A stretch of DNA of 64,000 nt from Streptomyces sp. NRRL B-24484 (GTDB taxonomy: Bacteria; Actinomycetota; Actinomycetes; Streptomycetales; Streptomycetaceae), in the NCBI RefSeq assembly GCF_000717715.1, contig NZ_JOAI01000048.1:1-64000 (forward strand), given 5' to 3'. The translations under genes and the position numbers were made by a program. Under the pieces are notes generated by a model. That model was not told the origin of the DNA. It did no database searches and worked only from the letters and a program-made list of their open reading frames with translations. Positions 1-7,735 of the stretch are shown piece after piece (within the stretch, counting starts at the first letter, position 1; the number at the start of each line of letters is the position of its first letter).

Positions 1-96
1 ACCGACCCGAAGCCCTATGTGTGGACCAAGACCGCCGACGACATCCTCGAACGCCTCGCCGGATATCTGAAGCGAATTCCAGACTCAGGACACTAG
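1..96 (+). CDS. IS630-family transposase, C-terminal end (partial)
   Basis: Frame 1 is open from the window edge to a TAG at 94-96 and encodes 31 residues ending KRIPDSGH, with VWTKTADDILERL before it. This is the characteristic C-terminus of actinobacterial IS630-family DDE transposases (typically PFVWTKTADEIL...RISDSGH). The rest of the element lies to the left, so I cannot tell whether the IS is complete. The stop overlaps the stop of the convergent dioxygenase-like gene, leaving no room on this side for a terminal inverted repeat outside the neighbouring gene. It is therefore either a remnant or an element whose end lies within that gene. Confidence 0.75.
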   Translation, partial: TDPKPYVWTKTADDILERLAGYLKRIPDSGH

Positions 97-1019
97 CGGC
101 CGTTCTTGTCCGGGTCGACGGCGAGGGTGATGACGCCGAGGTGGCCGTCGCCGTCCTCGGTGATCTTCAGCAGCATGTCCGCGCGGTAGATGCTGTCGCC
201 GTCGTTGAAGGTGTCGCGGCCCGTGTGCGCGGCGTAGGGCTGCTTCGCCAGGACGGCCGAGTTGAGCTTCTCGTCCATCATCAGCTGGGTGGTGAGGGTG
301 CGTTCGTCGTTCACGTGGACCATGGCGTGGACGTGCACGGTGCGGCCGGAGTACCAGCCGGGCCAGATGGTGGTGAAGGAGACGATGCCGTTCCTGCCCG
401 TCACCTGGGCACCGCGCAGGTAGCGCTCGTCGTCCTGCGGTACGAGGTCGGCCTGGCTGCCCCCGCCTCCCTGAGCACCGCCTCCACCACCGGCACCACC
501 GGCACCGCCCGGGGCTCCCGACGGCGGTGGCCCGGACGGCGGCGTGCCGCCCGGTGCCCCGCCGGGCGCACCGCCGGGGGCACCGCCGCCGCCGGCGGAG
601 AGCGCCTCGGCACCGGAGTAGTGGCCGGCCGCGTCGCAGTGCCAGATCTCCACCACCGCGTCGGGCAGGGCCTTGCAGCTCTCACTGTCCTGGACGCGGA
701 TCGCCAGCCGGAGCCGGGAGCCCTCGCGGTCCTCGCGGATGTCGGAGCGCACCTTGTCGGCGTCGAAGTAGTACGGGCCCTGGGTCGTCGAGGGCGAGAG
801 GGTGCAGGTGTTGGCGCCGGCGAACAGGCCGGCCAGGTCGGCCGTGCCGGTGGCCTGCGGCGAGACGGTGACGCTCGCGCCGTCGGTGGCGGTGGCCGTG
901 GTGGTGCTGCCGCCGCCCCGGCCGCAGGCGGCGAGCAGTGCACCGAGGCCGATGCTGCCGAGCCCGGCGAGCGCGGTCCGCCGGCTGACCCGCCGGCCCT
1001 CGTCGTGGTCGATGTCCAT
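93..1019 (-). CDS. Tat-exported intradiol ring-cleavage dioxygenase-like lipoprotein
   Basis: 308 residues. The N-terminus has a twin-arginine motif (SRRTALAGL) and a lipobox ending LAAC, so the protein is probably Tat-exported and lipid-anchored. The body matches the catechol/protocatechuate intradiol dioxygenase fold: TTQGPYYFD, then EIWHCDAAGHYSG, then WYSGRTVHVHAMVH. The latter two supply the Tyr and His residues expected to bind non-haem Fe(III). Secreted members of this family are common in streptomycetes and their substrate is generally unknown. A Gly/Pro-rich insert of about 50 residues (GGAPGGAPGG type) separates the two halves and is unusual in length. The gene ends against the transposase fragment. 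Family confident, substrate unknown. Confidence 0.85.
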   Translation of the reverse strand: MDIDHDEGRRVSRRTALAGLGSIGLGALLAACGRGGGSTTTATATDGASVTVSPQATGTADLAGLFAGANTCTLSPSTTQGPYYFDADKVRSDIREDREGSRLRLAIRVQDSESCKALPDAVVEIWHCDAAGHYSGAEALSAGGGGAPGGAPGGAPGGTPPSGPPPSGAPGGAGGAGGGGGAQGGGGSQADLVPQDDERYLRGAQVTGRNGIVSFTTIWPGWYSGRTVHVHAMVHVNDERTLTTQLMMDEKLNSAVLAKQPYAAHTGRDTFNDGDSIYRADMLLKITEDGDGHLGVITLAVDPDKNGR

Positions 1020-1098
1020 GCCACGATGCTGGGCCGCGCGGATGAGACCCGGCTGTGGACACGCTCGACCGGCGATGAGAAGGCGGTCCGCGGCGCGG

Positions 1099-1602
1099 CT
1101 AGCCCACGGCGGTCGCGCGGGAGGGTCCCGCGGGCTGCGCCGGCCGGCCCGCCGCGGCGAGGGCGCGCACCTCCGTCTGCTGTTCGGGGGTGAAGCCGCG
1201 CTTGAGGACCGGGGTGAACAGCCTCGGTGCGTGGTACAGCAGGAAGAAGTCGGCGGTCTCCACGAACCGGACGGCCCACCAGGCCGTCTCCGTCGTGTGG
1301 CCGGGCCGCCGGAGGGTCACCCCGGTGTCCGTGACGGTGACCTCGACCGGCTCGGACGAGGGCGGTGTCTGGTCCCGGACGGCCGTCCTGGTACCGACGG
1401 TGAGCATGCCCAGCGCGACCAGGCCCACGGCGAGGGACATGCCGCCGTAGACGGGCTGACGCAAGAACCGGACCTCGACGACGCCGAGCGCCGACATGAG
1501 GGCGCACAGGGCCCAGGCCTTCCGCCGCTGCTTCGCGGTGCCCTGTCGGAAGGCTCGCGCGCGTTCCTGCGGCGTGATCTCGTACTCGGCCGTGATGTGC
1601 AT
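1099..1602 (-). CDS. YcxB-like two-TM membrane protein
   Basis: 167 residues starting MHITAEYEITPQE. After a short N-terminal region it has two closely spaced hydrophobic segments (about residues 29-43 and 53-70), then a soluble beta-rich domain with TVTDTGVTLRRPG, FVETADFFLLYH and a terminal KRGFTPEQQTEVRALA element. This layout is that of YcxB-like proteins, small membrane proteins of unknown role. It lies 62 bp downstream of the GH114 gene on the same strand and could be the last member of that transcript, but nothing in it suggests a polysaccharide function. Confidence 0.7.
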   Translation of the reverse strand: MHITAEYEITPQERARAFRQGTAKQRRKAWALCALMSALGVVEVRFLRQPVYGGMSLAVGLVALGMLTVGTRTAVRDQTPPSSEPVEVTVTDTGVTLRRPGHTTETAWWAVRFVETADFFLLYHAPRLFTPVLKRGFTPEQQTEVRALAAAGRPAQPAGPSRATAVG

Positions 1603-1664
1603 GGTGCTCCGTTCGCGTGGGACGGATCATCATGGCGCAGGCCGCCGACCGGGCGGAAGGGTGA

Positions 1665-2612
1665 TCAGCAGGGCTGCCGCCAGGCGTCGAGCTCCAGGTG
1701 CTTGGTCATGGAACTGAGGCCGATCTCGCGGCTCTTGGCGCAGTACTGCGCGTTGGGCGTCTTGTACTCCACGTGGAAGACGGCCTTGCCGGCCGCGATG
1801 AAGGGCTTGAGGGCGTCGCACTCGTCGAACTCGGCGCACTGCTCGTTGACGGCGAAGTCGAAGTCGCCGACCAGGGCCGGGATCTGGTCGAGGTCGTTCT
1901 TGAGGCCGACGGCGAGGCCGCGGTCGTGGGCGAGCTTGGCGATGGCCTTGTTGTAGGCGAGCTGGTCGTTGGCGCTGATCTGGAATCCGGTGTCGGCGCG
2001 GTAGTTCTCGACCAGGTCCGGTTCGACGCCGTCGAAGCCCTTCTCGCGGCACATGTCGAAGCGCTTGGCCATCAGCGGCAGCAGCACGTCCGTGCGCCGG
2101 ATGTCCAGCGAGGACTCGCCCTTCCAGCCGTTGGCCCCGCCGAGGACGGTCTTGGGGAAGGCCTTGGCGTCGGACCGGTAGTCCTCGTAGGCGCCGACGT
2201 TGACGTAGCAGATGACCTTGCGGCCCTTGGCGTGCAGCGCGGCGACCGTGGCGGCGTCGTTCTCGAAGCCGTCGATGTCGTAGACCGGCACGTCGACGCC
2301 GGTGTCGACGCGGCCGTCGAGCTGCCACTGCCAGGCGGTGCGCGGGGCGGGCTGCCACCGGCCGGCCGTGGTCGGCCGGCCGCCGGTCGGGCTGCCGGAG
2401 GGGGCGGTGTCGTTGCCCGGGGTCGGCGAGGTGCTCGCCGAGGGGCCGCCGCTCGCACCGGTGGACCCGGACGGCGCGGGGTTCGCCGTGCCGGACGGCG
2501 CCGCGGTGGGCTCGTCCTGGTCGGGGCCGTCGTCGTCGCCCCCGCCGGAGCACCCGGCGAGGGCGAGCAGCAGGGCGGCCGCGGCGAGGGCGGCGGGGTG
2601 GCGGCGGGTCAT
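1665..2612 (-). CDS. GH114 endo-alpha-1,4-polygalactosaminidase-like lipoprotein
   Basis: 315 residues from ATG at 2612; the longer upstream reading frame belongs to the preceding gene, and the start lies in an ATGA overlap with its stop. Signal peptide with lipobox LALAGC, then a Thr/Ser/Pro-rich linker to about residue 70, then a GH114 TIM barrel: WQWQLDG, VYDIDGFEND (candidate catalytic Asp), KVICYVNVGAYEDYR, GFDGVEPDLVENY (candidate catalytic Glu), GLKNDL. GH114 enzymes cleave alpha-1,4-linked galactosamine polymers, and PelA carries a related hydrolase domain. Here the hydrolase is a separate lipoprotein, encoded at the 3' end of a PelF-containing cluster. The likely job is trimming or releasing the exopolysaccharide made by this locus. 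Confidence 0.85.
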   Translation of the reverse strand: MTRRHPAALAAAALLLALAGCSGGGDDDGPDQDEPTAAPSGTANPAPSGSTGASGGPSASTSPTPGNDTAPSGSPTGGRPTTAGRWQPAPRTAWQWQLDGRVDTGVDVPVYDIDGFENDAATVAALHAKGRKVICYVNVGAYEDYRSDAKAFPKTVLGGANGWKGESSLDIRRTDVLLPLMAKRFDMCREKGFDGVEPDLVENYRADTGFQISANDQLAYNKAIAKLAHDRGLAVGLKNDLDQIPALVGDFDFAVNEQCAEFDECDALKPFIAAGKAVFHVEYKTPNAQYCAKSREIGLSSMTKHLELDAWRQPC

Positions 2613-3322
2613 GGGTCGGTCTCCGTCCGGGTGGGCGTGAGGGCGGCGGGCCCCGCGAGGGCCGGTGTCAGGGCCGGCGACAGCGTCCGCCAGGGGTTGT
2701 CGCCGTCGCCCGGTGTCGCGTAGTGGACGGCGGCGCCGCGCAGCCTGGCCTCGCGCGGGACGGCGCGCAGCCGGCCGGACGGCACGCCGTGCACGAGGTG
2801 GCAGAAGAGCTCCGGCGGGTGGTCGGCCGTCCACCGCGGTACGGGTGCCGCCTCGTACGCCTGCCAGTCTCCCTCGAAGGTGACCAGCAGGTCGGCGACC
2901 CCGCCGTCGGCGTAGGCCGGGTCGGGGTGGGTGCCGTGGCCGAGGACGACGCTCGCGCAGCCCAGGGCGCGGGCGGCGACGGTGAGCCGCCGCTGGTAGG
3001 GCAGGAACGCCGGGTGGGTGCACGCCTGGTCGAAGTAGACGCCGTCGGTGCCGTACCAGGCGCGGTGGCGCTGGAGGTCCTCGACGACGGCGGCGTGCGG
3101 GCGGCGGCCGTAGTCGGTGTCGACGTAGCCGAGGATGCGGACCCCGGCCTCGCGGAGTTCGGCGACGGGTTCGGCGAGCACCGGGTCGGGCGCCTCCCCG
3201 GGGCCGTCGGCGGCGTTGACGACGACGCCGTACAGGCGCGGTGCGGCCCGGACGAGGGCCCGCCAGGCGGACGGGTCCTCGGCCGGGTGCACGTAGAGCG
3301 GTACGAGCAGGCGCTCCTCCAT
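2609..3322 (-). CDS. spherulation-specific family 4 (spherulin-4-like) protein
   Basis: 237 residues, ATG at 3322, sharing one base with the stop of the upstream epimerase and coupled by ATGA to the GH114 gene. Features typical of the spherulin-4 family: N-terminal LLVPLYVHP, GVVVNAADGPG, ILGYVDTDYGRRP, WYGTDGVYFDQAC and VLGHGTHPDP. This is a small TIM-barrel fold related to GH114-type glycosidases. No signal peptide is visible, so unlike its neighbour it would act in the cytoplasm or use a non-classical route. Association with polysaccharide loci suggests a role on GalN/GalNAc polymers or their precursors, but the reaction is unproven. Confidence 0.8.
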   Translation of the reverse strand: MEERLLVPLYVHPAEDPSAWRALVRAAPRLYGVVVNAADGPGEAPDPVLAEPVAELREAGVRILGYVDTDYGRRPHAAVVEDLQRHRAWYGTDGVYFDQACTHPAFLPYQRRLTVAARALGCASVVLGHGTHPDPAYADGGVADLLVTFEGDWQAYEAAPVPRWTADHPPELFCHLVHGVPSGRLRAVPREARLRGAAVHYATPGDGDNPWRTLSPALTPALAGPAALTPTRTETDP

Positions 3323-4254
3323 CAGGCGGCGCGCCCCTGGGTGTCGTTCGGGCCGGCCGCCGCGGCGGCCGTGAGGCCGTGCCAGAGGTCGGCCAGCGAC
3401 TCGGCGAGCGTGATCCGCGGCTCCCAGCCCAGGGCGCGGGCGGTGGAGATGTCGGCCTGCTGCCAGGAGACGGCGGCGGAGCGCTCGGAGCCCGCGCCGT
3501 GCTCCTCGATCCGGCCGCCGAACCGTGCGGCGGCGACCAGGGCGTCGGCGACGGCGCGGACGGGGCGGGCCTCGCCGCCGGCGACGTTGACCACCGGGGG
3601 CAGCGGGTGGGCGGCGGTGAGGGCGGCGCCCACCGCGCGGGCGACGTCGCGGGCGTCCACGAAGTCGCGGTGCGCGGAGAGGTCGCCGACGGTGACGGTG
3701 CCGTCCGGCCCGGCCCGGTGGAGTTCGGCGGCGAGCCGGCCGGCCAGCGAGGTGCCGGGCGCGCCGGGGCCGATCGGGTTGAACACCCGCAGCACGACGG
3801 CGTCCTGGCCCTTGGCGGCGGCCTCGGTGACGGCCAGGGTGCCGGCGAGCTTGGTGGCGCCGTACAGGCCGCCGGGCCGGGCGGCGGCGGTCTCGGCGAG
3901 CGAGGTGCCGTGTTCGCAGGCGCCGTACTCGGCGGCGGAGCCGAGGTGGACGAGCCGGGTGCCGGGCAGCACCGCGCGCAGGGCGGCGGCGAGCACGGCG
4001 GGGCCGCGGGCGTTGAGGCCGGTCTGCAGCAGGGCGTCGCCGGTGACGGCGCCGGCGCAGTTCACCACCGCGGCGGGGCGGAGGTCGGCGAGCAGCGCGG
4101 CGAGGCCCTCGACGGTCTCGTTGGCGAGGTCGATCCGCAGGTCGGCGGAGGAGGAGTGGCCGGCGCGGAGCACCCGCGCACCGGGGAAGGTGCGCAGGTG
4201 CTCGGCGATGTGGCCGCCCAGGAAGCCGGTGGCTCCGAGGACGAGGACGTCCAT
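3322..4254 (-). CDS. NAD-dependent sugar epimerase/dehydratase (extended SDR)
   Basis: 310 residues. N-terminal Rossmann motif GATGFLGG, VNCAGAVTG, a SAAEYG segment and the SDR catalytic Tyr-Lys pair in YGATK, then VFNPIGPG and HRDFVDARDVARA, all typical of nucleotide-sugar epimerases and 4,6-dehydratases. It sits three bases downstream of the nucleotidyltransferase and overlaps the spherulin-like gene, so it belongs to the same transcript. In Pel-type loci a UDP-GlcNAc C4-epimerase can supply UDP-GalNAc. This gene or the LegB-like one could do that, but the exact sugar cannot be read from sequence. Confidence 0.85.
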   Translation of the reverse strand: MDVLVLGATGFLGGHIAEHLRTFPGARVLRAGHSSSADLRIDLANETVEGLAALLADLRPAAVVNCAGAVTGDALLQTGLNARGPAVLAAALRAVLPGTRLVHLGSAAEYGACEHGTSLAETAAARPGGLYGATKLAGTLAVTEAAAKGQDAVVLRVFNPIGPGAPGTSLAGRLAAELHRAGPDGTVTVGDLSAHRDFVDARDVARAVGAALTAAHPLPPVVNVAGGEARPVRAVADALVAAARFGGRIEEHGAGSERSAAVSWQQADISTARALGWEPRITLAESLADLWHGLTAAAAAGPNDTQGRAA

Positions 4255-4257
4255 GGG

Positions 4258-4971
4258 TCAGGCACCCCGCAGCAGCAGGTCGCGGTTCTCGCGGAAGTCG
4301 GCATTGGCCCGGTCGTAGTCGTCGGGGCGGCCGATGTCCAGCCAGTAGCCGTTGAACTCGTAGGCCTGGGGCGGGGTTCCGGCGTCCAGCAGGTCGAGGA
4401 CGAGGTCGTCGAAGCCGAGCGGCTTGCCGGGGGTGTAGCGGGTGAGGGTGGTCTTGGAGAGGCCGTAGACGCCCATCGAGACGTGGTAGTCCATGCTGGG
4501 CTTCTCGCGGAACTCGGTGACCCGGCCCTGCTCGGTGGTGAGGACGCCGAAGTCGATGTTGACCTTGCGGGCGTAGGTGGCGATGGTGAGCGGTGCCTCG
4601 GCGTCGATGTGCTGCTTGAGGACGTCGCCGTAGGCGAGGTCGGTGAGGACGTCGCCGTTCATGACGAGGAAGTGCTCGGGCAGGGTGTCGAGCATGGTGA
4701 GCAGCGGGCCCATGGTGCCGAGCGGGGTCTCCTCGGTGGTGTAGGAGACGTCCATGCCCCACTGCGACCCGTCGCCGACGTAGGCGCGGATGATGTGGCC
4801 GAGGTGGCCGATGGCGAGGGTGCAGCTCTCGAATCCGGCCGCGACGAGCTGGCGCATGACGATCTCGAGGATGGCGTGCTGGTCGCCGATGGGCACGAGC
4901 GGCTTGGGCAGCGCGGTGGTGTACGGGCGCAGGCGGACGCCCTTGCCGCCGGCCAGGATGACAGCGTGCAT
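4258..4971 (-). CDS. sugar-phosphate nucleotidyltransferase
   Basis: 237 residues. It starts MHAVILAGGKGVRLRPYT with the nucleotide-binding signature LAGGxGxRLxPxT and a PKPLVPIGD lysine motif, followed by MNGDVLTDL (metal-binding Asp) and a C-terminal GYWLDIGRPDDY. This is a single-domain NTP-transferase like RmlA, GalU-like or GDP-mannose pyrophosphorylase-type enzymes, without the C-terminal left-handed beta-helix of GlmU. It would activate a sugar-1-phosphate for the glycosyltransferase encoded upstream. It lies 41 bp after the LegB-like gene and 3 bp before the epimerase. Confidence 0.87.
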   Translation of the reverse strand: MHAVILAGGKGVRLRPYTTALPKPLVPIGDQHAILEIVMRQLVAAGFESCTLAIGHLGHIIRAYVGDGSQWGMDVSYTTEETPLGTMGPLLTMLDTLPEHFLVMNGDVLTDLAYGDVLKQHIDAEAPLTIATYARKVNIDFGVLTTEQGRVTEFREKPSMDYHVSMGVYGLSKTTLTRYTPGKPLGFDDLVLDLLDAGTPPQAYEFNGYWLDIGRPDDYDRANADFRENRDLLLRGA

Positions 4972-5012
4972 GCTGGTGCTCCTTGTCTGTGTGCGGTGGT
5001 GGCGGGCGCGGA

Positions 5013-6020
5013 TCAGACGTTGTACAGGTCGGTCTTGTAGCGGGCCAGGTTGGCCGGGTCGCGGAAGAACTCGATGGTGTGCAGCAGGCCCTCCTCCAGG
5101 GAGTGGGCGGGGGCCCAGCCGGTGGCCTCGCGCAGCCGGGTGGCGTCGGCGACCAGGCGCATGACCTCGGAGGCGGCGGGACGGATGCGGTCGGTGTCCT
5201 CACGGACCGTCAGGTCGGCGTCCATCAGCTTGCCGACCAGGGTGACCAGGTCGCCGACGGAGATCTCGCCGCCGGTGCCGGCGTTGAAGGTGCGGCCGAC
5301 GACCTGCTCGGCGGGGGCGGTGCCGACGGTCGCGAACGCGGCGGCGGTGTCCTTGACGTAGAGGAAGTCGCGGGTGGGGCGGAGGTCGCCGAGGGTGATG
5401 GTGCGCTCCCCCGCCGCGACCTGGCCGATGACGGTCGGGATGACGGCGCGCATGGACTGGCGCGGGCCGAAGGTGTTGAACGGACGGAGCGTCACCACGG
5501 GGGTCTCGAAGCTGGCGTGGTAGCTGTCCGCGAGCCGGTCGCCGCCGGCCTTGGAGGCCGCGTACGGGGACTGGGTGTTGATCGGGTGGTCCTCGGTGAT
5601 CGGCACGGTCTGCGCGGTGCCGTAGGTCTCGCTGGTGGAGGTGTGCACCAGGCGCGGGATCTCCAGGTGGCGGACGGCCTCCAGCACGTTGAGGGTGCCG
5701 GTGACGTTGGTCTCCACGTAGGAGTGCGGGGCCTGGTACGAGTACGGGATCGCGATGAGCGCGGCCAGGTGGTACACCGCGTCGGTGCCCTTGACCAGGC
5801 CGGTGACCGAGCCCGGGTCGCGGACGTCGCCGAGCACGATCTCCACGTTGTCCAGGACGTCCCGGTCCAGGGTCTCCAGCCAGCCGAACGAGGAGAAGGA
5901 GTTGTACTGGACCATGGCGCGGACCCGGTGGCCGTCGGTGACGAGCTTCTCGACCAGGTGGGAGCCGATGAAGCCCTCGGCTCCGGTGACGGCGGCGGTG
6001 GTGGCGGTGGTGCTGCTCAT
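5013..6020 (-). CDS. LegB-like NAD-dependent nucleotide-sugar 4,6-dehydratase
   Basis: 335 residues from ATG at 6020; the longer upstream frame has no RBS and looks non-coding. N-terminal TGAEGFIGSHLVE Rossmann motif, AMVQYNSFSSFGWL, HLAALIAIPYSYQAP, HTSTSETYGTA and YAASKAGGD (catalytic Tyr/Lys). This set is characteristic of the LegB group, dehydratases acting on UDP- or GDP-GlcNAc. No other legionaminic-acid genes are nearby, so I read it as supplying a modified amino sugar or acting as an epimerase for the PelF-type polymer. 140 bp separate it from the membrane-protein gene upstream, containing only GC-rich sequence and a long-range inverted repeat. Confidence 0.85.
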   Translation of the reverse strand: MSSTTATTAAVTGAEGFIGSHLVEKLVTDGHRVRAMVQYNSFSSFGWLETLDRDVLDNVEIVLGDVRDPGSVTGLVKGTDAVYHLAALIAIPYSYQAPHSYVETNVTGTLNVLEAVRHLEIPRLVHTSTSETYGTAQTVPITEDHPINTQSPYAASKAGGDRLADSYHASFETPVVTLRPFNTFGPRQSMRAVIPTVIGQVAAGERTITLGDLRPTRDFLYVKDTAAAFATVGTAPAEQVVGRTFNAGTGGEISVGDLVTLVGKLMDADLTVREDTDRIRPAASEVMRLVADATRLREATGWAPAHSLEEGLLHTIEFFRDPANLARYKTDLYNV

Positions 6021-6160
6021 GGGCGAGCCTCCGGTGGTGTGGACGTGTGGGTGTGGCCGGCGGGCCCTCGGACGGGGCGCGCGGTGGGGGGTACGTGGGT
6101 GCCGTCGGTGCGGCACGGGCCCGCCGGGGCGGGCTGCGCGTCAGCGGGGCGCGGTGCGCC

Positions 6161-7735
6161 TCATCTGTGCGCGGTGATGCGGCCGGTTCTGGCGCGGGCG
6201 ACGAGCACCATCGCGCCCACGGCGAGGCCGGTGACGGCGAGTCGGGCCGGGGTGGCCCAGGCCGGCTGCAGCGCGCCGGCCGTGCTCTCCGCGGCGGCGG
6301 CCGCGGTGCATATCAGTGCGGGCGGCCAGACGGCGCCGAAGACCTGGAGCAGCAGGGCCGTCCAGAGCAGGGCGCCGAGCAGCAGCAGTCCGCCGAGCTG
6401 GACGGGGCCGGGGAGGGCCCGGGTCCAGAGCAGGGCGGCGCCGGTGCCGAGGGTGGCCAGAACGGTGAGGTAGCCCGCGATGAGCCTGACGAGCGTGCGG
6501 TCGGTGCGGTTGCGGAACTGGTCCGCGGTGGTGCTGGTGTGCAGCGCCGTCACCGACCGGCTGCGGAACCGGAAGAGCAGCCATTCGGCGAGGCCCATGC
6601 TGAGGGTCAGCGCGACGGCGGCGGAGGCGCCGCCGGGCACGGCGGGCCGCCAGGGGTCGCCGAACGAGGCGGTGATCACCAGCGCGCCGACCGCGAGGCC
6701 GAACAGCCCGTGCGGCAGGCTGTCGGCGAGCGGCACGCCCGCCTCCGGCGTCTTGTCGCCGGCCCTCAGCCGCTGCCCGATCTCGATGCCGGCGAAGACG
6801 GCGGCGAGGGCGAGCGACAGGGCGGGGCCGGCGATCCGCAGCCAGTTCGGCAGGTCCACCACGAGGGTGGCGGCCGCGCCGGCCGTGGTGGGCGCGAGCG
6901 CGCCCATCAGCCGCTTGGCCCGGCGGGTGACCAGCAGCACGGTGGCCGAGGCCAGGTAGAGCGACTGCCCCGCGGCGAACAGCAGGACGGCGGTGTCCGC
7001 CCCCGCGAGGGCGGCCGCGCCGGTGCCGAGCGCGGTGGCGGTGAGACCGCCGCGCAGCAGGCTCCGGCCGACCGCGGCCCGGGCTCCGAGCGAGCGCCAG
7101 GCGTAAGCCCGGTGGGCGAGCGCCTGGTTGAGGCCCCAGCCGACCAGGGCGGTCAGGGCGAGGGCGCTGCCGGCGCCGCCGGACTGCAGGAAGCGTGCGG
7201 TCGGCAGGTAGGCGAGGCCGGGCAGGGCGAACAGCAGGCCCCGCAGCACGGTGCGCAGCGGGTCGGCCTGCCAGGGGTCGTGCGGCTCCGGCGGCGCGGG
7301 GTGGCGCCGCTCGGTGCGGGCGAAGAGCTCCTCGGCGATGGAGAAGGAGTCGGTGCGGCCGTAGCGGACGGCGGCCTGTTCGTCCGTCAGTCCGTCGGAC
7401 TCGAGGACGGCGGCGATCTCGAAGGGGTGGACGGCGCGCGCGCAGACGTCGGCGAGCCGTTCGGCGAGTTCGTCGAGCGGGTCCTCGGGCAGCGGGACGG
7501 GCTCGGCGGAGCCGCGTCCGGCCGCACCGGGCTCGACGATCCGCAGGGCGAGCGTCTCGTCGGGGTTGTGCCGGGTGCCGGCGGCCTTGCCGGTGAGCTC
7601 CTCGGGCGGCGGGACGCGCAGGGCGAGCGTCTCGTCCGGCTTCGCGGCCTTCTTGCGGCGGGCCGGCGGCAGTTGCAGGACGACGGTGTCCTCGGGGCGC
7701 GGCCCGTCCTCGGAGAGGTTCAGCAGGGTGCTCAT
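6161..7735 (-). CDS. polytopic membrane protein, candidate PelG-like partner of the glycosyltransferase
   Basis: 524 residues from ATG at 7735, which lies in an ATGA overlap with the stop of the PelF-like gene, so the two are translationally coupled. About 150 N-terminal residues are soluble and contain three short similar motifs: PEDTVVLQLP, PDETLALRV and PDETLALRI. The remainder has roughly eleven or twelve hydrophobic segments, for example LLFALPGLAYL, LALTALVGWGLNQAL, SLALAAVFAGIEI, AVALTLSMGLAEWLLF and LLLLGALLWTALLL. I do not recognise the family. Position and topology fit the Pel-system membrane partner PelG, a twelve-TM protein working with PelF, but no PelG signature is obvious. That assignment is inference. 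Confidence 0.75.
   Translation of the reverse strand: MSTLLNLSEDGPRPEDTVVLQLPPARRKKAAKPDETLALRVPPPEELTGKAAGTRHNPDETLALRIVEPGAAGRGSAEPVPLPEDPLDELAERLADVCARAVHPFEIAAVLESDGLTDEQAAVRYGRTDSFSIAEELFARTERRHPAPPEPHDPWQADPLRTVLRGLLFALPGLAYLPTARFLQSGGAGSALALTALVGWGLNQALAHRAYAWRSLGARAAVGRSLLRGGLTATALGTGAAALAGADTAVLLFAAGQSLYLASATVLLVTRRAKRLMGALAPTTAGAAATLVVDLPNWLRIAGPALSLALAAVFAGIEIGQRLRAGDKTPEAGVPLADSLPHGLFGLAVGALVITASFGDPWRPAVPGGASAAVALTLSMGLAEWLLFRFRSRSVTALHTSTTADQFRNRTDRTLVRLIAGYLTVLATLGTGAALLWTRALPGPVQLGGLLLLGALLWTALLLQVFGAVWPPALICTAAAAAESTAGALQPAWATPARLAVTGLAVGAMVLVARARTGRITAHR

Noticed and set aside
2609..5203. 864-residue minus-strand frame
   Set aside because: Only the C-terminal 237 residues (spherulin-4-like) are coding. 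The upstream part is a shadow of the epimerase and nucleotidyltransferase genes.
5013..6020. Legionaminic-acid pathway based on the LegB-like gene
   Set aside because: No LegC, LegI, LegF or related genes lie nearby. The gene sits in a Pel-like locus, so a role in that polymer is more economical.
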